NCBI GenBank assembly: GCA_945787425.1
Contig: CALZHO010000083.1
Location: 1-5,100 of the forward strand
Direction: 5' to 3'
DNA length: 5,100 bases
Origin: an uncultured Bacteroidales bacterium
GTDB lineage: Bacteria; Bacteroidota; Bacteroidia; Bacteroidales; Paludibacteraceae
Below are positions 1 to 5,084 of the stretch, one piece after another. The notes beneath the pieces are model-generated. The model had not been told where the DNA came from. It made no database searches and saw only the letters and a program-made list of their open reading frames with translations. Position 1 is the stretch's first letter. Every line of letters begins with the position of its first letter. A program made the translations under genes and the position numbers.

Positions 1-288
1 ATATTTGCGATTCATCTTATCGAAGATCCAGACACTATCGGGGGTTGCTTCCATACGTACCATTTCGATTCCCAACATAGGTTGTACTGCCACGACTGCT
101 AATTCGTTGCGCCATATGCGGACTTGACTACTCATATTATACTGGTGTTGATCCAATGTGAGGGTCACTTGGGCACGTTCCGTAAGGGTGTGATAGCGTG
201 ATGGGGTGCGTTTGCTGATGGAACATGAAGAAACAATCATCGTAATGATAATCAGCAAAATGAATATATGTTGCTTGTTTATTTGCAT
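1..288 (-). CDS. DUF4292 family lipoprotein, N-terminal part (runs off the window)
   Basis: Reading leftward from the ATG at 288 gives 96 uninterrupted codons to the window edge, so the C-terminal part is missing. The first 22 residues form a lipoprotein signal: two basic residues near the start (K5, H7), a hydrophobic run (IFILLIIITMIV) and a lipobox VSSC with the lipidated cysteine at 22. The residues after Cys22 (SISKRTPSR) are basic and lack the acidic export signal of Bacteroidota surface lipoproteins, so I infer anchoring facing the periplasm. Residues 72-96 (LGIEMVRMEATPDSV, then WIFDKMNRKY) match what I know of DUF4292, a Bacteroidota-specific family of unproven function with a possible LolA/LolB-like fold. 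The gene overlaps the end of the TPR gene by 10 bases, so translation is probably coupled. In related genomes an EnvC-type murein hydrolase activator often follows, which cannot be checked here. Confidence 0.85.
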   Translation of the reverse strand, partial: MQINKQHIFILLIIITMIVSSCSISKRTPSRYHTLTERAQVTLTLDQHQYNMSSQVRIWRNELAVVAVQPMLGIEMVRMEATPDSVWIFDKMNRKY

Positions 289-1280
289 CGCTTGCTGGCT
301 TCTTTGTAGTGTGTGAGTATTTCTTTGTCTATTTTTTCTCCGCTATGTTCTATGGCGCGTTTGAGGTAGAAGAGTGCCGATTCGCAGTGTCCTAACCGAT
401 ACATAATCCATCCATATGTGTCAAGGTATATGGGATTTGTTGGCTCTCGCATGATGGTGATGCGTGACAGTTCTTCGGCGCGCATCAAATCTTTGCCTAT
501 GAGGCATAGGTTCCATGCCAAGTTGTTCATTACTAATATGTTTCTTGGGTCCATTCGTAGGATGGCCTCATATGCGGGTATCATTTTTTCGGGTGGCTGA
601 TGCGTTTGCTCATAGAGTTGCATACGAAATACTTGAAACTGATAATTATCGGGATCTATCTCCAAGTATCGTTCTATCTCTTTGATGGCTTGCTTGTTGT
701 TTTTGAGCATAGCATTCAGTCGATACCGTTGCATAGCACTCATGGCATTATAACCATTGATGGAATCCAGGTTGTCTTGCACCATTAATGCCTGGCGATA
801 TTGTTTGAGTACGATATACGCCTTTTGCAACATGGTATGCAACTCTTCATTCTTGAGGTCTGTTTTGGCTAAGTTCTCCAGTTGCTTGATGGCTTGTTGT
901 TGTTTCTTTTTATCGTTACTCTTTAGCAATAGTACGTGGTGATTGTACCAATACTCCTTAGGTGCCAACTCGTATGCGCGACGCAGATATTCTGCTGCGG
1001 CATCAGCGTCTTGTTCTGTTTGTGCGTAGAGCCCCATATAGTTGTTGATAGTGGCATCGTTGGGGTTGAGTTCGTAACAAAATTCCACAATCGGTTTGGC
1101 TTTTTCGATCTCTTCGCACTGTATCAGTCGTTGTGCTTCGTAGAAGTAGTAGAGGAATTGTTGTTGCTTTTCTATGCTGAGTGTATCTGTTGCTGTAGGA
1201 TTAGCGTACAACCCATGCTGCATTACTCCTCCAAGCAATACGCACAATACGACCAATATGTACTTCTTTCCACTTATCAC
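279..1280 (-). CDS. Secreted tetratricopeptide-repeat protein
   Basis: The protein has 333 residues. Residues 1-26 are a signal peptide (basic GKK, hydrophobic ILVVLCVLLGGV, likely cleavage after LYA), so it should act in the periplasm or on the outer membrane. The rest is helical TPR sequence: clear repeats near 41-74, 75-108 (YMGLYAQTEQ, then AAEYLRRAYELAP), 194-227, 247-281 (NNLAWNLC, AEELSRITI) and 282-315 (YLDTYGWIMYRLGHCESALF). TPRs bind partner proteins; no enzymatic motif is visible and the partner is unknown. The start is GTG at 1280, eight bases past the dut stop. I chose it because no ATG gives an intact signal peptide and an in-frame TAG lies just upstream at 1302. It sits between dut and the DUF4292 lipoprotein, an order I recognise from Bacteroidales. 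As I recall, Bacteroides counterparts are considerably longer, so this may be a shortened version. Confidence 0.88.
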   Translation of the reverse strand: MISGKKYILVVLCVLLGGVMQHGLYANPTATDTLSIEKQQQFLYYFYEAQRLIQCEEIEKAKPIVEFCYELNPNDATINNYMGLYAQTEQDADAAAEYLRRAYELAPKEYWYNHHVLLLKSNDKKKQQQAIKQLENLAKTDLKNEELHTMLQKAYIVLKQYRQALMVQDNLDSINGYNAMSAMQRYRLNAMLKNNKQAIKEIERYLEIDPDNYQFQVFRMQLYEQTHQPPEKMIPAYEAILRMDPRNILVMNNLAWNLCLIGKDLMRAEELSRITIMREPTNPIYLDTYGWIMYRLGHCESALFYLKRAIEHSGEKIDKEILTHYKEASKRCK

Positions 1281-1288
1281 CTTACATC

Positions 1289-1723
1289 TTACTTCACTCC
1301 GCTATGTCCGAAACCGCCAGCACCGCGTTCTGTTTCGCCGAGTACTTCCACTTCTTGCAGGTTGGGTTGTTCGTGTTTGGCTATGACCATCTGACAGATG
1401 CGCTCGCCAGGTTCTATTGTTTGTGGTTCACCACTCAGGTTGATGAGTATCACACCAATCTCGCCGCGATAGTCAGCGTCAATGGTTCCGGGTGTGTTCA
1501 ATACTGTCAGTCCGCGTTTGAGTGCCAATCCGCTACGAGGACGAATCTGGGCCTCGTACCCTACGGGCAATTCTATGTACAATCCTGTTGGCAGCAGTTT
1601 GCGCTCCATGGGTTGCAGTGTTACGGCCTCTGCTATGTGGCAACGAATATCCATGCCTGCTGCTTGTGCGCTCTCGTAGCGGGGCAGCGGATTATTGCTT
1701 TTGTTGATAATCTTTATTGTCAT
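1289..1723 (-). CDS. dut: Deoxyuridine 5'-triphosphate nucleotidohydrolase (dUTPase)
   Basis: It hydrolyses dUTP to dUMP and diphosphate in the cytoplasm, which keeps uracil out of DNA and supplies dUMP for thymidylate synthesis. All five motifs of the trimeric dUTPase family are present in the 144-residue product: motif 1 AGMDI (22-26), motif 2 RPRSGLA (61-67), motif 3 GTIDADYRG (79-87) with the catalytic Asp82 and the deoxyribose-stacking Tyr85, motif 4 GERICQMV (106-113) and the flexible C-terminal motif 5 [10 protein letters not shown] (133-142). Length is normal for the family. Start choice: the frame opens at a TTG (1732), followed by tandem ATGs at 1726 and 1723. I chose 1723 because MTIKIINKS then aligns with the N-terminus I know from Bacteroides Dut; 1726 is equally possible. 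It begins 24 bases after the lipid kinase stop and ends 8 bases before the TPR start, so it is inside an operon. Confidence 0.97.
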   Translation of the reverse strand: MTIKIINKSNNPLPRYESAQAAGMDIRCHIAEAVTLQPMERKLLPTGLYIELPVGYEAQIRPRSGLALKRGLTVLNTPGTIDADYRGEIGVILINLSGEPQTIEPGERICQMVIAKHEQPNLQEVEVLGETERGAGGFGHSGVK

Positions 1724-1747
1724 CATTCTCAATGCTTAATTCAAAAT

Positions 1748-2626
1748 TCAGAATCTCTTTTTCACCAATACTTTGAGGCCTTCTTCTACAATCTTCACAT
1801 GTAGTTGTGCTGGCATAATGACGGGTGTTCCGTCTATATGTGCTACTCCTTCGCTTGGGCGAGTAAGGGTGATTTCTTTGGTGCGTAGGGTGTTGAGGTG
1901 CAATGTCTCGTCGATGGTTTTGGTAAACAGACATAATGCTAATCCTGGCGCTGCCACCAGAGGAAAGTTGCTTGCGATGACCACATCCAACCATCCGTCT
2001 TGTACGCTGGCTTTGGGAGCAATATATGCATCATATCCCCATTGACTTGCGTTGGCAAAGTTGATGAGAAATGCGGTGGTGGTCAAATCTACATTTTCTC
2101 CTTGCAGTTGGTAGGTTTCTGGTTTGTATTGGAATATATCTTTGATGATGCTTTGTATATATCCCTTGATTCCACGTTCGCTGTTAGAGAATTCTTGAGC
2201 CACTACGGCATCAAATCCTACCCCACAAGTGGAAAAGAAGGGGTGGTCATTCACCATTCCGTAGTCCACGTATATCGGTTCGCTGCTATTGAGCATTTCG
2301 ATAGCGCGGTTCATGCGGGTAGAGATGTCCAAATGGCGTGCAAAACCATTGCCGCTGCCGTTGGGGATAATACCAAGAGCTGTGTTGGTGCCTATGAGTC
2401 CGCTGGCCACCTCATTGACTGTACCGTCACCGCCTACGGCTACTACGGCATAATAGTCTTGCGCAGCGAACTGTTGGGCTAACTGAGTGGCATGTCCTGC
2501 ATATTCAGTGACAACTACAGTAGGCGAAAACTGAACGGGATCTAATAACTCGCGTATCAATTTCGCCAAACGATTCTTCGTTTTGGTTCCCGATATGGGA
2601 TTCACTATAAAAGCTATATTCTTCAT
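1748..2626 (-). CDS. Diacylglycerol kinase-type lipid kinase (YegS/BmrU/DgkB family)
   Basis: The 292-residue product belongs to the DAGK catalytic-domain family, whose bacterial members use ATP to phosphorylate diacylglycerol or related membrane lipids at the inner face of the cytoplasmic membrane. Motifs in order: NPISG (9-13), the nucleotide-binding GGDGTVNEV (65-73), PNGSGNGFARHL (88-99), CGVGFDA (134-140), DGWLDVV (210-216) and HIDGTP (263-268). Length is typical and there is no membrane segment. The C-terminal motif is usually DGE or DGD, whose acidic residue has been proposed as catalytic base in DgkB; here it is Thr267, seen directly in the codon ACA. Substrate cannot be predicted. 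The start is ATG at 2626, giving MKNIAFIVNPISG as usual. An upstream in-frame TTG at 2686 is rejected because it lies inside the -33 promoter element. This is the first gene of the leftward unit. Confidence 0.93.
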   Translation of the reverse strand: MKNIAFIVNPISGTKTKNRLAKLIRELLDPVQFSPTVVVTEYAGHATQLAQQFAAQDYYAVVAVGGDGTVNEVASGLIGTNTALGIIPNGSGNGFARHLDISTRMNRAIEMLNSSEPIYVDYGMVNDHPFFSTCGVGFDAVVAQEFSNSERGIKGYIQSIIKDIFQYKPETYQLQGENVDLTTTAFLINFANASQWGYDAYIAPKASVQDGWLDVVIASNFPLVAAPGLALCLFTKTIDETLHLNTLRTKEITLTRPSEGVAHIDGTPVIMPAQLHVKIVEEGLKVLVKKRF

Positions 2627-2655
2627 TGTAATGACTATTGTCGCATAATACCGCG

Positions 2656-2687
2656 CAAAGGTACAAAAAAAAACTGAACTATCCAAA
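2656..2687 (-). promoter_or_regulatory. Bacteroides-type promoter of the lipid kinase-dut-TPR-DUF4292 unit
   Basis: On the minus strand, TTTG (2687-2684) is followed after exactly 20 bases by TACCTTTG (2663-2656). This fits the known Bacteroides consensus of TTTG at -33 and TAnnTTTG at -7 with 19-21 bases between. The spacer contains a run of nine T. Transcription should start near 2650, leaving a leader of about 25 bases before the ATG at 2626. No Shine-Dalgarno sequence is visible, as expected in this phylum. Confidence 0.78.
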
Positions 2688-2691
2688 TTTA

Positions 2692-2709
2692 TTTGACTAA
2701 ATAGTCAAA
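2692..2709. promoter_or_regulatory. Perfect palindrome, candidate operator between divergent promoters
   Basis: The sequence is TTTGACTA-AA-TAGTCAAA, two perfect 8-base arms with a 2-base centre. It ends 5 bases upstream of the -33 element of the leftward promoter and about 59 bases upstream of the -7 box of the rightward one, so one bound dimer could affect both units. The layout equals that of E. coli RutR, a TetR-family regulator (TTGACCAnnTGGTCAA). No regulator gene lies in the window, so the binding protein is unknown. Confidence 0.5.
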
Positions 2710-2744
2710 ATATACTATAATCTGCAAAAATTCGGAACTTGTAA

Positions 2745-2775
2745 ATGGTCATATCGTAAATTTTTACTACCTTTG
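2745..2775 (+). promoter_or_regulatory. Probable promoter of the DUF4301-HAD operon
   Basis: TACCTTTG at 2768-2775 is a full match to the Bacteroides -7 box TAnnTTTG and is identical to the box used by the divergent unit. The -33 element is poor: only ATGG (2745-2748) falls at a 19-base spacing, while a proper TTG (2739-2741) is 26 bases away. Transcription would start near 2782 and give a leader of about 47 bases. The weak -33 element suggests low activity or dependence on an activator. Confidence 0.6.
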
Positions 2776-2782
2776 TATGTTG

Positions 2783-2827
2783 AATTGTAAAATGTCAAAT
2801 TGTAAATTGCCAAATTGTAAAGCATAC
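2783..2827 (+). repeat. Three tandem 15-nt units in the DUF4301 leader
   Basis: Three consecutive 15-base units each begin with AATTGTAAA: 2783-2797 (ending ATGTCA), 2798-2812 (ending TTGCCA) and 2813-2827 (ending GCATAC). The third unit ends one base before the ATG at 2829. The block covers almost the whole presumed 5' leader of the DUF4301 mRNA and is rich in A and U with little folding potential. Possible roles are an unstructured ribosome-loading region, a protein-binding array, or a neutral expanded repeat. Confidence 0.8.
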
Positions 2828-2828
2828 C

Positions 2829-4166
2829 ATGTTCACACCATCCGATGTAGCGCAACTTGAAGCGCGTGGCATTTCTGTAGAGAAAGCCGAAAAACAACTC
2901 CAGTCTTTTGCTACTGGTTTTCCTGAATTAGATATCGTTTCTGCTGCTTCAGTAGGAAACGGAGTGCTTAATCCTTCTGAAACGGAGATTGATGCTTATG
3001 TCAAGGCATGGCAAGATTATCTTGATGAGGGGCATACGGTCTTGAAGTTTGTGCCTGCCAGTGGTGCGGCGAGCCGCATGTTTAAGAACTTGTTTGAATA
3101 CTTGGAAGATGGCAAAAAGACCGATTTCATCGAGAAATTCTTGTCGGAAAAAGACCGCTTTGCCTTCGGTCCTCAACTTGCTGGACTGGATGAACAAGCT
3201 GCAGTTGTTCACCTACTCAAAGACATGAACTATGGCAATCTGCCTAAGGGTTTGCTTCTCTTCCACTCATACGAAGATGGTCCTCGTACTCCAGCATTGG
3301 AGCATCTGGTAGAAGGGGCTATGTACGCAGCTTCAAAAGGCGAAGTCAATATCCACTTCACCGTTAGCCACGAGCATTTGCCTCTATTCCAAGCACATAT
3401 TGCGGAGAATCTGGCAGCATACGAGGAGAAGTTAGGTGTGAAGTTCCATGTGTCGTATTCCGAGCAAAAACCTTCTACCGACACTCTGGCGGCTAATCCT
3501 GATGGTACACCCTTCCGTACTGCGGATGGCAAGTTGCTTTTCCGTCCGGGTGGACACGGTGCGCTCATTGAAAACCTCAACGAGCAATCGGCAGACATCA
3601 TTTTCATCAAGAATATTGACAACGTAGTGCCAGACCGCCTCAAGGGCGATACTGTTCGTTATAAGCAATTGCTGGCAGGTGTGCTGGTAACCGAACAAAA
3701 GAAGGTATTTGAGAAATTGCAGGATCCTAATCTTAGTGCCGAAGAACGTGCTCGTTTGGCTCGTCCTTTGCGCGTGTGTGGTGTGGTAAAGAACACAGGC
3801 GAACCGGGTGGAGGTCCTTTCCTTGTGCGTGAGGAAGATGGTAGCATCTCTTGCCAGATATTAGAATCGAGCCAAATCTCTGATCCTGCACTTATGCAAC
3901 AAGCTACTCACTTCAATCCTGTGGATCTGGTATGCGCTACCCGTGATGTGGAGGGTAAACCATACTATTTGCCTGATTTCGTGGACGAGAAGACGGGCTT
4001 CATCTCACATAAGTCCAAAGACGGTAAGGAATTGTTGGCATTGGAGTTACCAGGGTTGTGGAATGGGGCAATGAGCCGTTGGAATACTATCTTCGTAGAA
4101 GTACCTGTCAGCACTTTCAACCCAGTGAAGACAGTCAATGACTTGCTTCGCGCTGAGCATCAATAA
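2829..4166 (+). CDS. DUF4301 family protein, possible UDPGP-like nucleotidyltransferase
   Basis: The 445-residue protein matches, by recognition, the Bacteroidota DUF4301 family, for which no reaction is established. It has no signal peptide or membrane segment and should be cytoplasmic. Family landmarks are ARGISVEKAEKQL with FATGFP near the N-terminus, KFVPASGAASRMFK (73-86), RPGGHGALIENLN (239-251), IIFIKNIDNVVPD (257-269) and the end LPGLWNGAMSRWNT (407-420) with NPVKTVNDLL (431-440). Motif order resembles sugar-nucleotide pyrophosphorylases of the UDPGP type: a Gly-rich loop ending in R-M, then an S-E-Q strand (211-213), then PGGHGAL, then N-x-D-N with Asp264 as possible metal ligand. 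That link is my inference. Family members I remember may be somewhat longer, but both ends look intact. The start is ATG at 2829, with no Shine-Dalgarno sequence. Its TAA overlaps the ATG of the HAD gene. Confidence 0.88.
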   Translation: MFTPSDVAQLEARGISVEKAEKQLQSFATGFPELDIVSAASVGNGVLNPSETEIDAYVKAWQDYLDEGHTVLKFVPASGAASRMFKNLFEYLEDGKKTDFIEKFLSEKDRFAFGPQLAGLDEQAAVVHLLKDMNYGNLPKGLLLFHSYEDGPRTPALEHLVEGAMYAASKGEVNIHFTVSHEHLPLFQAHIAENLAAYEEKLGVKFHVSYSEQKPSTDTLAANPDGTPFRTADGKLLFRPGGHGALIENLNEQSADIIFIKNIDNVVPDRLKGDTVRYKQLLAGVLVTEQKKVFEKLQDPNLSAEERARLARPLRVCGVVKNTGEPGGGPFLVREEDGSISCQILESSQISDPALMQQATHFNPVDLVCATRDVEGKPYYLPDFVDEKTGFISHKSKDGKELLALELPGLWNGAMSRWNTIFVEVPVSTFNPVKTVNDLLRAEHQ

Positions 4167-4834
4167 TGATTATGCAGAAAGCATATTTTTTTGACATGGA
4201 TGGGGTATTGTTTGATTCAATGCCCCATCATGCTATTGCATGGGAGGAGGTGATGAAGGAGCATGATTTGCCCTTTACCGCCTACGACTGTTATCTCAAC
4301 GAAGGGCGCACGGGCGAATCGGTCATTCGTGAAGCCATGTGGAAAGCCCGTAACCGCGATGCTACACCCGATGAAATCAAGCAAATCTATACAGAGAAGT
4401 CCAATCGATTCAATCTGTTAGCCCAGCAAGCAGGTGGTACGGTGGTTATTGACGGCGTGGCAGAGGTGCTGCGTTATGTGCAATCTACTGGCAGTCAGAT
4501 TTGGGTGGTCACAGGCAGCGGCATGCGCAGTCTGCTGGATAACCTCAACAATGCGTTGCCTCCTGTCTTTCAGCGCGATAGAATGATTACTGCTTTCGAT
4601 GTCACACATGGCAAACCCGACCCCGAACCGTATCTGAAAGCGTGGGAACGCTCTGGACTAAAGAAAGAGCAATGCTTTGTCATTGAGAACGCACCATTGG
4701 GTATTCGAGCAGGCAAAGCCGCAGGACTGACCGTTTATGCGGTGAATACGGGTATTCTTACGCGCGAAGACTTAGCCCAAGCGGACCAAGTCTTCGATTC
4801 GATGACGGAACTGCTCCACTTTTTGAGGCAATAG
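4166..4834 (+). CDS. HAD-superfamily hydrolase, beta-phosphoglucomutase-like subfamily
   Basis: This is a 222-residue cytoplasmic HAD protein with a small helical cap, of the group that removes phosphate from, or isomerises, small phosphosugars. Motif I is DMDGVLFDS (10-18) with nucleophile Asp10 and acid/base Asp12; motif II is VVTGSG (114-119) with Thr116; motif III is Lys150 in GKPDP; motif IV is VIENAPLG (172-179). Compared with beta-phosphoglucomutase, His22 matches His20 of that enzyme, but Arg49 is replaced by Gly50 in the cap loop GRTGES, so a phosphatase is more likely than a mutase. The second acid of motif IV is Asn175. The ATG at 4166 shares its A with the DUF4301 stop (TAATG), which suggests coupled translation; a second ATG at 4172 is an alternative start. 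The substrate is unknown and may be a product of the DUF4301 partner. Confidence 0.92.
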   Translation: MIMQKAYFFDMDGVLFDSMPHHAIAWEEVMKEHDLPFTAYDCYLNEGRTGESVIREAMWKARNRDATPDEIKQIYTEKSNRFNLLAQQAGGTVVIDGVAEVLRYVQSTGSQIWVVTGSGMRSLLDNLNNALPPVFQRDRMITAFDVTHGKPDPEPYLKAWERSGLKKEQCFVIENAPLGIRAGKAAGLTVYAVNTGILTREDLAQADQVFDSMTELLHFLRQ

Positions 4835-4876
4835 GACCGTAATCCCCCGCCTTTACTGTGTTTGTGTTTTGAGCTG

Positions 4877-4906
4877 CAAAAGTACAAAAAAAATGCACAT
4901 ACGCAA
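4877..4906 (-). promoter_or_regulatory. Orphan Bacteroides-type promoter directed into the HAD gene
   Basis: On the minus strand, TTG (4906-4904) is followed after 19 bases by TACTTTTG (4884-4877), a good -33/-7 match. There is no minus-strand gene for it to serve: transcription from near 4871 would run antisense into the 3' end of the HAD gene. The elements overlap the hairpin, so the match may be partly accidental, or it may be the relic of a lost divergent gene or an antisense RNA promoter. Confidence 0.35.
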
Positions 4907-4925
4907 GAGGTATATGCATTTCTTT
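4886..4925. terminator. Hairpin terminator, probably bidirectional, after the DUF4301-HAD operon
   Basis: AAATGCA (4891-4897) pairs with TGCATTT (4915-4921) and ATAC (4899-4902) with GTAT (4910-4913), around the loop GCAAGAG. One position between the two blocks is C-A on the plus strand but a T-G wobble on the minus strand. The stem is flanked by eight A on the left and TTTCTTT on the right. As minus-strand RNA it is a 12-bp stem ending in eight U; as plus-strand RNA the U tract is broken by a C. It lies about 55 bases past the HAD stop. Confidence 0.55.
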
Positions 4926-4943
4926 GCTAAAATGCGATCAATT

Positions 4944-5009
4944 ACGGGTTCATGACGGGTTCTTGACGGGTTGATACTGGCACATCGTAGGCACATCCGT
5001 AGCACATCT
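4944..5009. repeat. 66-bp array of six in-register 11-nt units, two sequence types
   Basis: Written in rows of 11 from 4944, three units start with ACGGGTT (4944, 4955, 4966) and the next three carry GCACATC at columns 4-10 (units at 4977, 4988, 4999). Both types keep the same 11-base register, and column 4 is G in all six units. Eleven is not a multiple of three, so a coding repeat is unlikely; the spacing is about one helical turn, as in OmpR/PhoB-type sites or recombinase arm sites. I do not recognise it as a named element. Confidence 0.85.
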
Positions 5010-5059
5010 ATGTAATAATGGTTTCTTGACTTAACCGCCAATGATCTATTTCTTCTCTG

Positions 5060-5084
5060 TCGCTCACCAATGTTGGGTGAGCGA
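5060..5084. repeat. Inverted repeat, 9-bp arms with 7-base loop
   Basis: TCGCTCACC (5060-5068) and GGTGAGCGA (5076-5084) are perfectly complementary around AATGTTG. Neither strand has a T tract after it, so it is not an intrinsic terminator. The loop word ATGTTG recurs at 5086-5091 and 5095-5100. It could be an operator, an RNA hairpin in the leader of a gene beyond the window, or an element end. Confidence 0.7.

Noticed and set aside
1724..1732. Upstream TTG or first ATG as the dut start
   Set aside because: TTG at 1732 is a weak start beside tandem ATGs at 1726 and 1723, and the known Bacteroides Dut N-terminus aligns from 1723. The ATG at 1726 cannot be excluded.
936..1804. Long plus-strand frames at 936-1394 and 1304-1804
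   Set aside because: They are antisense shadows of the TPR protein and dut, with Cys-rich, family-less products and no start signals, while the minus strand shows clear motifs.
2000..2482. 160-codon plus-strand frame opposite the lipid kinase
   Set aside because: It is antisense to conserved kinase motifs and its product resembles nothing known.
2627..2686. A 20-residue N-terminal extension of the lipid kinase from TTG 2686
   Set aside because: It overlaps the promoter elements, precedes the expected transcription start near 2650, and the family N-terminus begins at MKNIAFIVNP.
2715..2897. 60-codon minus-strand frame across the DUF4301 leader
   Set aside because: It is the translation of the 15-nt repeat (15 is a multiple of three, so frames stay open) and has no supporting context.
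3230..3847. Minus-strand frames opposite DUF4301
   Set aside because: They mirror the codon pattern of the plus-strand gene; the Ser/Arg-rich products have no recognisable domain.
4836..4856. Terminator hairpin directly after HAD
   Set aside because: Only a 4-bp GTAA/TTAC stem forms around the C-rich stretch and no T tract follows; the hairpin at 4891-4921 is much better.
4944..5009. CRISPR array
   Set aside because: The units are 11 bases with no unique spacers of normal length.
4853..5041. 62-codon minus-strand frame in the tail
   Set aside because: It crosses the 11-nt array and the terminator hairpin, and its product looks like translated repeat.
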